Part shown: one piece after another, positions 26,401-35,878 of the stretch
How the letters are laid out: every line of letters starts with the position of its first letter
How positions within the stretch are numbered: position 1 is the stretch's first letter
Origin: Eremophila alpestris peregrina
Taxonomy: Eukaryota > Chordata > Aves > Passeriformes > Alaudidae
DNA: 64,000 bases
Assembly: GCA_009792885.1 (NCBI GenBank)
Contig: WMCF01000055.1
Location: forward strand, 3,692,848-3,756,847
Reading direction: 5' to 3'
Notes under the pieces: generated by a model
What the model was told of the DNA's origin: nothing
Databases searched by the model: none
Seen by the model: the letters and a program-made list of their open reading frames with translations, nothing else
Program-made: the position numbers and the translations under genes

Positions 26401-26940
26401 CCCCTTGATTGAGGCATCGTGGTGGGGTACTGGTGGTTTTTGGGAGGTGGTCTGGGGTTTTTAAGCCTTGTGCAAGAACAAGGATCCTTTGCAGTGCATG
26501 AGCACAATGTTCTGGCTGTGCCACGCACAGCTGACGCAGCGCCCTCAGCAAGGGACGCTCTAGCCCAGATTTCCTATTGCCGCTCTCTAACCAGTCAGTT
26601 TTCATTGCCTTTGAGCACCAACACACCACTAAAGAGCTCAAACTCTCATCCACAACATCTCAGCACAGTTGCCCAGGGGTTCCAGACATCTCCTGTGCTG
26701 TGTCCCAAGTGCAACCCCTGAACTCACCACTCACTTCACTGAGCCCTGCCACATGCACTCGATCGTTGCACACACCAGGCCTTTCCTGCTCCCTCCGCTT
26801 TCAAAGCCCTCCCCTTCCCCACCACACTGACCCCGCCCAGGTGTGCAATTAACCCTGCCCTGCCTGGCTGTGGCAGCTGCCCCCACACACTCCCATTAAA
26901 CCAAGGGCTGGCCTGAAGACGTTGGGTGCTATTCGAAAGA
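26401..26940. other. GC-richer segment of unknown origin
   Basis: About 500 bp is richer in C and G than its flanks, with overlapping ORFs on both strands (26327-26653 minus, 26419-26721 plus). Both peptides are low-complexity in appearance and match no family I know. It may be an old retroelement piece attached to the CR1 cluster on its right. No terminal repeats were found. Confidence 0.3.
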
Positions 26941-26984
26941 GAGTCACTTCAAGTTAAGTTTTTTAAAAGCCTCCAAAAGAAGAA

Positions 26985-27298
26985 TTCGTTAGACCAAGCT
27001 GCTCTGAGCCCCATCCAGCCTGGTGCTGAATCTCCCAGGGATGGGACACCCACAGCTTCTCTGGGCAACCTGTTACAGTGCCGCATCACACAGTGAAGAA
27101 TTTCTTCCTAATAGCTAGTCTAAATCTATCCCCTGTCAGTTCAAAGCCATTCCCCCTTGTCCTATCACATACCAGTGTAAAAAAATCCATCTCTGCATCA
27201 CTTGCAGTCCCTTCAAGTACTGGAAGGTCTCCCCAGAACCTTCTCTTCTCCAGGCTGAAAAGTTCCACCTCTCTCAGCCTGTCACGAATGGTGGAAAA
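26985..27298 (-). mobile_element. CR1 LINE fragment, minus orientation
   Basis: Read on the minus strand, it contains CR1 ORF2-end and 3'-UTR landmarks. These are AGCCTGGAGAAGAGAAGGTT near 27245, GATAGGACAAGGGGGAATGG near 27163, TTAGGAAGAAATTCTTCACT near 27096 and GGATGGGACACCCACAGC (plus strand) near 27039. The 3' tail is missing left of about 26985. It is a different copy from the plus-strand CR1 that begins a few bases to the right. Confidence 0.88.
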
Positions 27299-27305
27299 AA
27301 ACTCC

Positions 27306-27530
27306 ACCTTAACAAGGGCTTATAGGACAAGAGGGAACAGCCTCAAGTTACTCCAGGAGAGGTTTAGATTGGGTATTAGGAAAAAGTTCTTCACTGAAAT
27401 GGTGGCCAGGCATTTGAACAGTGTACCCAGGGAAGTAGGGGAATCACCATCTCTGGAAGTGCTCAAAAATATATATATATGCAGCACCTGGGGACATGCA
27501 GATCAATGGTGGATTGTAGCTTTCCTGGAG
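27306..27530 (+). mobile_element. CR1 LINE fragment, plus orientation
   Basis: The plus strand reads AGGACAAGAGGGAACAGCCT, AGGAGAGGTTTAGATTGGGT, ATTAGGAAAAAGTTCTTCAC and CCCAGGGAAGTAGGGGAATC, the CR1 ORF2-end/3'-UTR series in order. A short (AT)n run interrupts it near 27470. The canonical 3' tail is not seen and similarity fades close to the LTR that follows. Confidence 0.85.
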
Positions 27531-27553
27531 TTCCTTTGTTGCAGCAGCCCTCT

Positions 27554-28075
27554 TGTTAGAGGGTAGAAGTGAGCCAAGACACAGACTCCTTGTTTATCAC
27601 AGCATGAAGAAGGTCCTGGTTTATTCCTCTTTACAGCTCAGCCATCCTGACTCCAACCATTCACTGACTCTGCCTGCAGTAAGCTCCTACTGTAGGTTTC
27701 CCTTGCAGCCTCTGACTGCTGGTGATTTCCTGCTAAACTCTGACTGCATGGATCAGTCTGCAGACTCTGAATGCACACTTTTACCCAGCTAGACTGTGAC
27801 TGCAGGTTCCAACAGCAGGCTCTGACTGCAGACCCAGACTCACCTCAGAGCAGCAATTCTCTCACCTCAAGATCCTTCTTCACGACTCTCTCCTGCTCCC
27901 TCTTCTTCAAGGCCCCACCTCCTTCATGATCCCCCTCACCAGCCAACCCCCTCCCTTATATCACACTTACCTTTATTGGATACAGCTGTGACTCACCAGG
28001 GGTGAGGCTGTATTGGGTAATTAACACAGCTGTTACTTATCAGGGGTGAGGTCACTTGTATTCCCTTCTCCTACA
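27554..28075 (-). mobile_element. Probable solo LTR, minus orientation (left edge uncertain)
   Basis: LTR architecture is visible on the minus strand: TGTAGGAGA start at 28075, a TGATATAAGG TATA box at 27955-27964, and AATAAA at 27620-27625. Two left ends are possible. The end at 27554 (TGTTAGAGG) gives a sensible 3' segment after the poly(A) signal and partial terminal inversion. The end at 27591 (TGTTTATC) is flanked by CTCCT on both sides (27586-27590 and 28076-28080), as a 5-bp target duplication would be. No internal retroviral genes adjoin it. Confidence 0.65.
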
Positions 28076-28514
28076 CTCCTCCTGCTTTACTCTGCACCAG
28101 CTCAACTTTTGGTATTAAAAAAGGAAAATCTTAGTTGATAAGCTGTCCCTAGGCAGCGTTCCTGTGCCACCCAAGTTTTCCTCTGTGGCTGTAAAGATCC
28201 TTCAGTAACTTGTAGAGATGGTGTGGCTGTGTAAAGAGCTGTTCGTCCCTACATCTAATTTTAAACGGACATGCCACTTTCATTTCTTTCAGCTCAGCCT
28301 ACCATTCGCCCTTTCATGTTCTCCTTTAAGCCCCTGGGAATTCAAAGCTATTTCAAAGCATTATTATAGCAATCTGCATATTAAAGGCTGTATGTCCTAC
28401 AGAGGGTTCAGCTACATTGAAAAGAACCCCAATCTCTTCCATTGAAGAAAAAAAATAAAAGTTAATCCCACAACTAAGATTCAGTAAAGTGACTATATTT
28501 TTCACCTGATATGA

Positions 28515-28664
28515 ACAGTCTGTGGATTCATAAAGCCCATGCCTTTCTGTTTTTCTAGGAAGAGCCTGATAATCAATGTTTGGCTGGGAAAAGCATCACA
28601 ACAAATTAAAATCAATATTATGAATGACACCAAAGATTTTAAGAACTTGCGTCCTGGATGTTTA
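28515..28664 (+). repeat. Dispersed duplicate, copy 1
   Basis: The block from AAGCCCATGCCTTTCTG (28533) to CCTGGATGTTTA (28664) recurs at 29567-29697 with about 15 differences by eye. Both copies are preceded by ACAGTCTGTGGA, only 6 bases before this block here but about 122 bases before it in copy 2. Strand is nominal. Confidence 0.85.
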
Positions 28665-29180
28665 TAAAATTTCTAAGCCACTGCACTGAGTCAGTCTGAG
28701 TACACAAAAAAATTGTAGCTGCTACAAGGGAACCCTGGCTTTAAAGCTTGCTGCAGGCTTGGGTGCTCAGCCAGGGTTCCTTGTAAAACCCAATAATGAG
28801 TGGTGTAACATTGCTTGGGCCTGGCAGTATCATATCACGCTACTATTTAACAAAATTGAGACACAGGAAATATAGCCACAAATGCTATACGTGCTGCATC
28901 ACAGAAATAGTTTTGGTTTTTTTTCATAATGTGCCTTACACTGAACATACAGAGTTAACCTCATGAAACTTACAAAAATGCTAAAAGTTATTAGTGTTTT
29001 TATTTACTTTACATACTCGGTTTACATACTCATCTTAAAATCTCTCTGATAGTTAGAAATACTCATTACATTAAAGTTGAGCTGCAAAGGGTCACAGGAC
29101 TTGAGGAACATGATCATCAATTAGAATTGAAATATTTTCAACATAACCATGAGTGCTGGTAGAACCAATTTTCTGGGATT

Positions 29181-29315
29181 ATTTTCTAGAGGTGGTTTAC
29201 CAACCACACAACTTGTCCTCCTCCAAATCTCTAACTTTTTTGGAGTTATGTTTTTGTTATGTTTCAGAGGTGGTTTCCCTACCATATAGGTTTTTCTTCT
29301 CTCTAATTTTCCAGT
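29181..29315. repeat. Imperfect tandem repeat, about 80-bp unit
   Basis: The phrase AGAGGTGGTTT followed by an ACCA-containing stretch occurs at about 29188 and again at about 29266, each followed by CT-rich sequence containing CTCTAA. The similarity is clear but diverged. Confidence 0.5.
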
Positions 29316-29432
29316 CCCCTTCCCCACCTCCCCCTTCTTAACTGTCATCAAACTCTCCTTCATGCCAGTCACTTTTCAGTTCTCCTTAGGATCACATTCC
29401 TTCATCACCTTCTTTCTTTTTCATGAGTTTGG

Positions 29433-29697
29433 ACAGTCTGTGGAGATTGCAAAGGAGAGTAAAGGCGCTGGGAAAGCAGCTCCAGCAGAGCTCCCTTTTG
29501 CCTCTCCCACTCCCCTCTGCAAAAGGAGCCAGCCAGTCCACCCTCCCTCCCTGACATACTGCAGACAAGTCCATGCCTTTCTGTTTTTCTAGGAAGAGCC
29601 TGGTAATCAATGTTGGCTGAGAAAAGTTTCACAACAAGTTAAAACCAATATTATCAATGGTACCAAAGATTTGAAGAACTTGCATCCTGGATATTTA
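29433..29697 (+). repeat. Dispersed duplicate, copy 2 with internal insertion
   Basis: This is the second copy of the 28515-28664 unit. The ACAGTCTGTGGA segment (29433-29444) and the main block (29567-29697) are separated by about 122 bp that copy 1 lacks. That extra segment is GC-richer. Either it was inserted here or it was deleted from copy 1. Confidence 0.8.
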
Positions 29698-30109
29698 GAA
29701 GTGTGGCAATTTTTGACTTTTCCATAAAGCTGCATTGTGAAGAGACTGGAATGCAAGATTTCATTTTTAAAATTGAAAAGATACCATAACAATTTAGGGA
29801 AACCACTAAAAAAAAAAAGCAGGAATATTACAACTAATATTTCTGTATTTATAGCTTATTAGAAATAAAAAGCATGTGTGTTAATGTTTATCAATTTTCA
29901 TTTTTCTTTTCTTTGAGAAAGATATTGTATTGATTTCTAAACTGTAGGAAATATTTTTCAATACAGGTTCAGCTCTGAATAAATTTTTCTAGGACAAACA
30001 GCTGTAGTGAAATTAATAACAATGCTGCTTTACTTATTAACAAACTTTAAAACATGCTTCTGATTATAGGCAGTTCCATTGTGAGCACGTATTGGTAAAT
30101 ATGTGTAGT

Positions 30110-31215
30110 TTGCTGGCCCTGGCTGGGTGCCAGGCACCCACCAGAGCCACTCCATCACTCCTACCTGCAGTTGGACAGGGAGAAAAAGTATATGAAGGGT
30201 TCATGGTTTGACACAAGGACTGGGAGAGATCACACACCAAATACTGTCCCAGTCAAAACAGACTCGAATTGTTACTATTAATTGAATTTATTAGCAACAA
30301 AATCAGAGCAGCATAAGGAAAAGTAAAATCTTAAAAGCACCTTCGCGCTACTCCTCCCTCCTTCCCCACTCTACCTCCTCCCCTGCAGCTGAGCAGAGAG
30401 GAGGAGGGAGTTTAAGGTCAGTTCATCACACCTTGTTTCTGCTGCTGGTCAAGGAGAGGAATCCTTCCTGTGCTCCAGAATGGGGTCTTTCCCACGGGAG
30501 ACAATTCTCCACTAACTTCTCCAGTGTGAGTCCATCCCACAGGCAACAGCCCTCTGCAAACTGCTGCAACATGAGTCACTCCTCCACTGGGTTCGTTCCT
30601 TCAGGCATGGCCTTCTCCAGAGTGGATCCCCTACAGGGTCACAAGTCCTACAAGAGACCTGCTCTAGCAGGGGCTCCTCTCTCCAGGGGTCTGCAGGTCC
30701 TTGCTGGGAGCCTGCTCCAGCACGGGTCTTCATGAGTCACCAGAGGCTCCAGGTGGATCCCTGTATCCCTGTGCTCCTCGCTCCTCCATGGGCTGCAGGG
30801 ACACAGCTGCCTCACCATCATCTTCACCACAGGCTGCAGGGGAATTCCAGCTCCAGTGCCTGGAGCACCTCCTGCATCTCCTCCACTGACCTTGGTGTCT
30901 GCAGAGTTGTTTCTCTCACATGCTCTCATCCTGCTTTTCTCTGGCCACAATTACAACTGCACAATAGTTTGTGGGGGGTTTTTTTGTTTTTTTTTTTACA
31001 CTTTCTTCTTAAATCTGTTACCACAGAGATGTTACTGCCGTTTCTAGTTAGCCCAGTCTTGGCCAGTGGCACATCTGTTTGGAGCCAGCTAGCATTGGCT
31101 CCTCTGGTCATGGAGGAAGCTTCCAGCAGCTTCTCACAGAAGCCACACCTGTAGCCTCCCTTCTTCCCCCCACCCCACTACCAAACCCTGGCCACACTAA
31201 CCCAGTACAACATGT
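30110..31215 (-). mobile_element. Endogenous-retrovirus-derived repeat block
   Basis: About 1.1 kb matches a repeat that I recognise as common in bird genomes. It includes CTGGCTGGGTGCCAGGCACC near 30119, a region with many near-repeats of CTGCTCCAGC/ACTTCTCCAGTG motifs between 30510 and 30760, GGAGCACCTCCTGCATCTCC near 30868, and TCACAGAAGCCACACCTGTA near 31135. A minus-strand AATAAA lies at 30287-30292, favouring minus orientation for the element. GC content is well above that of the flanks. The ORFs on both strands (for example 30732-31154 plus, 30648-30950 minus) are by-products of this composition and match no retroviral protein domain. The exact class and borders are from memory and uncertain. 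Confidence 0.7.
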
Positions 31216-31479
31216 ATTACAAAAAATAAAATGCTGGTAAGATGATTACAAGTAGGAGGAGGGACTTTCTCAGAAGATTATGACAGGCAGCATTCAGTCC
31301 TGATTAAAAGTGTTTTCTTGCTTGTTATTTTCAAATGGAATAATTTCCCTTTTTTTCAGAATCCCGTATATTAAAAAAAAAATTAATAACTTCAGGCTTT
31401 TAGCATGGAGACATTGAAGCATATGGTAATCCCAGTCCCAAACACTAAAATGTGTCTGTCTGTGCCAGCTCTTAATTAC

Positions 31480-31745
31480 CAGCTCATTAACACTCAGGTG
31501 TCAATTGCTGATGGCAAAGGCAGTACTCAGTTGGCCTGGTTTCTGTCATGCACAATGTAATTAAATTGACCTCCACAAAAGGAGCCCTGTAGTTGCCTGA
31601 TACCACTTGGACACCCATTGCCGCACTAATCACAATCGTGTAATTTAGTGAATCACAGAGTGTAATGAGGGAAAGACTCTGGAGAGTACCAAATTGTACT
31701 TGCATATGTAATAATGACTTTAAGGACAATTAGGGAAATGGTCGC
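31480..31745. other. Candidate conserved non-coding segment
   Basis: About 265 bp between two transposon blocks has balanced composition, is not repeat-like and is dense in homeodomain-type cores. Examples are CAATGTAATTAAATTGACC near 31553, CACTAATCACAATCG near 31624 and GGACAATTAGGG near 31722. This resembles developmental enhancers around protocadherin gene deserts, but conservation was not tested. Confidence 0.3.
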
Positions 31746-31891
31746 TGCTCTGTTTTCTTCCAAGCTAATAATGAACTGCAGTAACTACTTGAGTTTCTAT
31801 TGTTGATTTAAAATTTAAGCTGCTATTTTGTGTTTTAAAATAATGGTTAGAAGTAACTAAAATGTTAAAATACGAAATTAAATTTTCCTCT

Positions 31892-32020
31892 GCTTTTGGC
31901 TGGGCTAGAGTTAGTTTTCTTCATAGTAGCCGGTATGGGACTGTGTTTTTTGATTTCTGCTGTGAACAGTGTTGATAATTCAGGGATGCTTTTGTTATTG
32001 CTGAGCAATGCTTACAGAGA
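31892..32020 (+). mobile_element. ERVL-type LTR fragment
   Basis: The stretch TTGGCTGGGCTAGAGTTAGT, TTCTTCATAGTAGCCGGTAT, CAGTGTTGATAATTCAGGGA and TTGCTGAGCAATGCTTACAG matches, with substitutions, a widespread avian ERVL LTR. Only the first part of that LTR is present, so the copy is truncated and old. Confidence 0.7.
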
Positions 32021-32133
32021 TGGACACATCACTTCCCTGGTTAGGGCTCCAACTTTGGCACCAGCATCTGCCTGTGACTTCACCTTCAGTATTGTGTCCA
32101 GCTTTAGGCACCACAATGTAAGAAATATAATTT

Positions 32134-32572
32134 TGTCCTGGTTCTGGCCAGGACAGGGTTAATTTTTGCAGTAGCCAGGAGGGGCTATGGCTAGGACCCC
32201 AAGTTTATTCTATACTACCCCACATCCTACACAGGGGGTGGGGAGGAGGAGGAAAAGGGTCCCTTTCAGTTGGGCCAGCGGTGAAACGAGCAGCAAGGGT
32301 AGTGTCGGGTTCTGTGTGGTGAAAAATCACACAGGAATCATTCACCTCTCTTCTACACTCTGGTATCATTATGGTTTCTGTTATGTTTGGTTTTATTTCA
32401 TTGCTGTTTCCAGCAGTTGTTCTTGTTTCAATCCATGTCTTTTTTGTCTCCACTTTTTCCTTCCAACCTTCCACAGGAGAAGGGAAGGGGGAGTGGGGAG
32501 TTAGCGAGCAGCGTGTGGTTGGGAGTGTCTCAGTGGGAACACTTCACTGGGGAATACCATTGCTAAACCACA
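32134..32572 (+). mobile_element. Solo LTR (ERVL-like) inside CR1
   Basis: It starts TGTCCTGGTTCTGGCCAGGA then CAGGGTTAATTTTTGCAGTA. It ends near GCTAAACCACA, the terminal motif of the same LTR family as 35402-35878. CR1 sequence lies on both sides. No clear target duplication remains (AATTT on the left, ATGAG on the right), so it is an older insertion. The right end may be shifted by a few bases. Confidence 0.82.
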
Positions 32573-32786
32573 ATGAGCTATGAGAAAATGTCCAAAGCAG
32601 GGCTATAAAGATGGTGAAGAGTCTCAAGAGGAAGCTATATGAGGAGGAGCTGAAGTCATTGGGCTTATTTAGCCTGGAGGAGAGGAGACTGCAGAAGAGG
32701 GGGCCTCAAAACTGTCTGCAGCTTCCTGACAAGGGAAAGAGGAGGGCAGGCACAGATCTCTCCTCTCTGGTGACCAGCGGCAGGAC

Positions 32787-33340
32787 TGTTGCAACCCACC
32801 TCTGAGGCAGGGCAACCAGGTTTATTCATTGTTAAAGGATCCCCTGGGACGGCTGAAAGCGAAATGATGCTAAATAACCACACAACAAATTTTATTAGAA
32901 CTGCTTTGAAACAGTAACTAGGAAAAAAAAAAAAGTAATGGATTGGAAAAGGGGTGTATAGCCATACTGGTAATGTACACATCAAAAATTGCGGCTTTTA
33001 TAACCCTGGGTTTTTTTTTCAGTAAACACCCCAATAGCTACCCTGGAAACAGTTCTGGTCATGCATCTTCTTGGGAGATTCAGGAAGTCTGCTGGCATCA
33101 AGGGGGTGGGGGGGTGGTGTGTGTGTGCCTGTGTGTCCAGGTGTGCCTGGACAACGTTTCTGAACAAAGTTCCTGAGTAAATTCCCTGAGTTTTGAGGCT
33201 GCACAGTGCTGACTCATGGTGTAGGAAAGAGACTGACATGTAAACACTGCTACTTCTTCAGGATCTATTTCTTAATAACAGTTTCAAAACCAGCATGTTT
33301 AAAGCAAAGTTTAGCCATAAGGTCCAAGTGGTTTACTACA
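32787..33340 (-). mobile_element. Solo LTR inside CR1, exact boundaries (554 bp)
   Basis: The plus strand runs TGTTGCAACC...TTTACTACA, with canonical TG...CA ends. The five bases AGGAC occur immediately before (32782-32786) and after (33341-33345), and the CR1 reading resumes exactly at the second copy. The minus strand carries a TATAAAAG box at 32995-33002, AATAAA at 32891-32896 and a second AATAAA at 32821-32826 near the 3' end, so the LTR is in minus orientation. A 5-bp duplication with no internal genes means a solo LTR. It also contains a G-rich/GT-rich patch near 33103-33127. Confidence 0.92.
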
Positions 33341-33594
33341 AGGACACAAGGGAATGGCATGAAACTATCAGGGGATGTTTTAAGTTGTTTCTTCACCCAG
33401 AGGTGGTGGGGCCCTGGAAGAGATTCCCCTGGGCAGTAGTCACAGCACCAAGCCTGACAGAGTTCAAGAAGTGTTTGGAAAGTGCTCTCAGGCACATGGT
33501 GCAATTCTTGGGTGTCTTGTGCAGGGCCAGGAACTGGATTTAGATGATCCTTGTATATCACTCCCAACTCAGGATATTCTGTGATTCTATGATC

Positions 33595-35401
33595 TGATTG
33601 ATTTGTATGAATGCAATTAATTGGTTTCGCCAAAATTTAAACAATGAGGCTTTCTTTGGCCAATATAGAGTTTCTGAACTCTTCAGAGAACTCTCTGTCT
33701 TAGGACTTAGGAAAATGAAGCTTTTAAGACTGAGTTTATTGTATTGAAATTTTTTCATTTGATGGCCTATCCCCATCAACATTTGAAGTCTATGTAATCT
33801 TGACCCGTTTCTTGGCAGGGTAAGCACTACCAGTCATTTCAGTGCTGCTTCAATTTCAGCTTTCCCTAATACAATTTTCTCTGTCCCTGTATTATTTAGC
33901 AGTTTGCTGCCATATCCTAATGAGGTCATCTAATGTTGATGTCTGCACTTGAATGGGATCAATCTAGGCTACGACATGCAACAATTCAAACTTGCAAAGT
34001 TCCAAAAGGTCAGACACTCCTAAACTTGAGTATTTTGTCTTCATTAGTTCTGAAGGCTAAGAGTCCCCAGACTGATCTCTGTTCTTACACATGTAGTGAA
34101 ATTCCAGAATTGATATTTTGGTGAAGAAAAGCTCAAATTTTCAAACGTTTTTCATCCTGCTTACCCTCAGTCACCAGGCAATCTTTCCTACATATATTTT
34201 ATGAAGTACAGCTGAATTTCAGTACCACATAGACTGGGTTCCCACTTCTCATTGTTGGGTACTTTTTTGTTTGTCTAAATCCTGCTACTGACTTTAATAA
34301 TTAAACTGTTACAAATGGGGATCCTATGTGCTATTTTTTTTACAAATATTGATAAATAAAAATCTGGTGTTCCCACCGAAGTATGGGTAAGAAAGGATAT
34401 TTCTTACCCATATGAAGAAGAATTTTCATTATACATGTGAGTAACCTTTTCATATATACCACAGAATGCCAAATGCATTTTTATGGGGAAATAGGATGGT
34501 GTCGACTTGTAACACATGCTGAAATGTAAACATTCAAGACTCTCCTGCAAGTATTTTGTATATAATAAAAATCTGCGTCTTAGATCTTTCTTTTACACTG
34601 ATATCAGTGGGATATCTGAGCCCAGGGCTTGTGTATGATTGATTCAGTTGTCACAGTGAATGGTTAAAAAACCACCACCAAAGAGTGCAAGCCATCTGAT
34701 GAAGAGTTACTGAACTGGGAGAAGAACAAAGGGAAGGTAAAAACTTCAGTTCTCCAAGAGTGAATAAATAGATTTGCTGACAATTTTATGCAAAACACAT
34801 AGTAGGGAAAAAATAATTCTAGAGATGTTACAAAATCTAAAGAATAGATGAAAGCATTTTGTGTGTGTTGTGTGATGATGTGTTTATTAAAGATTGTGAA
34901 TTCTGGAGAAGTGATACATCTAACAAAGAGGAAGCAATGCTGTGCAGAGATTAGGAACAAAAGGGAAGGATCCTTCTTGAAGAGTGGCAGGCCATCAAGG
35001 AAAGATACTTCCCAGTGAAGTGCTAACAGATGGAACAGATGAGACTCTATCAGTTGAAAGTTACACAGTCTACGAACAAGTGGAATTCAACATTGTTTCA
35101 TGCATAAGTTCCTACCTGCAAAACAGTGCTCAGCATGGATTGCATAAATATGCAGCTAAGGGAGACAGAAAAATTCACAGTACCCTCCCAGCAAACATCT
35201 GTAAATGTGTTTTGTGTTTGTTGAACAAAGAAAGCTTAATGTTGAAGTAAAGATGATGGAAATGCTGCATCTGTAATTGTGGCAGAAAGGAAGTCAGGCT
35301 CTTATTAACGTAGTAACTTGCTTCTGAGAAAAGTTGAATATTCCCAGCACCCTTTGACCTGTGATTGCTCAGAAGTTGTTTAAATCATTATTCAGAGACA
35401 A
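33595..35401. other. AT-rich spacer between transposons
   Basis: No gene was recognised. It holds the perfect 13-bp hairpin at 34382-34412. The ORF at 34984-35250 has no recognisable domain. Confidence 0.5.
34382..34412. repeat. Perfect 13-bp inverted repeat, 5-base loop
   Basis: TATGGGTAAGAAA is followed by loop GGATA and the exact reverse complement TTTCTTACCCATA. This is a stable short hairpin in either strand. It is too short for a canonical microRNA precursor. Confidence 0.85.
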
Positions 35402-35878
35402 TGCCCTGGTTCCAGCCAGGCCAGGGTTAATTTCTGCCGTATCCAGGAGTGGGGCATGGCCAGGACCCAGAGGGTATTCTATGCCACCAGGCATCATTTT
35501 CTGGGAACAGGGGAAGAGCTCCCTTACAGTTTGGGGTAGAGGGCTGTGGTTGGATATTGTCAGGCTCCACATGGTACAGTGGTGAGCATTTGCATGTGAT
35601 TGATTCTCTCACCACCACTACCCCCCACCCCTGCACACTTTTATTAATGCCGTTGCTGTTACCATTTATTTTCTTCTTTCATTGCTGCTTCCAGTAACTT
35701 GTCCTTATTTCAACCCATGATCTTTTCCTTTTGTGCCTCCAGTTCTTCTGTCCATCCTGCTGCTGGGGGAGAGTGAGAGGGAGGGCCAAGTCAGAGAGAG
35801 AGGGAGTGAGCAGCACATGCTTTGGTGTGGTTTCAGTGGTAATGGTAAACTGAAGAATACCACCCTTAAACCACGACA
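35402..35878 (+). mobile_element. Solo LTR (ERVL-like), second copy of the 32134 family
   Basis: It starts TGCCCTGGTTCCAGCCAGGC, CAGGGTTAATTTCTGCCGTA and CATGGCCAGGACCCAGAGGG, and ends TTAAACCACGACA. It matches 32134-32572 along its length, including the central TTTCATTGCTGCTTCCAG and the final GTGGTAACTG-like segment before AAACCACGACA. Ends are TG...CA. The adjoining bases (GACAA left, GCCAT right) are not a clear duplication. No retroviral genes lie between this copy and the one at 32134, and each is separately placed, so they are two insertions rather than one provirus. Confidence 0.85.

Larger units (their letters stand above)
32082..33594 (+). mobile_element. CR1 LINE split by two solo LTRs
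   Basis: One CR1 copy is spread over three pieces. They are 32082-32133 (TATTGTGTCCAGCTTTAGGC), 32573-32786 (GTCCAAAGCAGGGCTATAAAG to GACCAGCGGCAGGAC) and 33341-33594 (ACACAAGGGAATGGCATGAA through CACCCAGAGGTGGTGGGGCC to the tail TATTCTGTGATTCTATGATC). The pieces are collinear with CR1 ORF2 end and 3' UTR, and the interruptions are the LTRs at 32134-32572 and 32787-33340. The full 3' tail is retained. Confidence 0.9.

Noticed and set aside
27078..27566. 162-codon plus-strand ORF, the longest in the window
   Set aside because: It runs through the reverse complement of one CR1, then across the junction into a second CR1 in sense. It is an accident of two adjoining repeats.
30648..31154. ORFs of 100-140 codons on both strands (30732-31154 plus, 30648-30950 minus)
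   Set aside because: They lie within a GC-rich retrovirus-derived repeat block and lack any recognisable protein domain; the composition alone explains open frames on both strands.
32134..35878. Two LTRs of the same family in the same orientation, about 2.8 kb apart, as the ends of one provirus
   Set aside because: CR1 sequence resumes directly after the left LTR and there are no gag, pol or env traces between them. They are independent solo LTRs.
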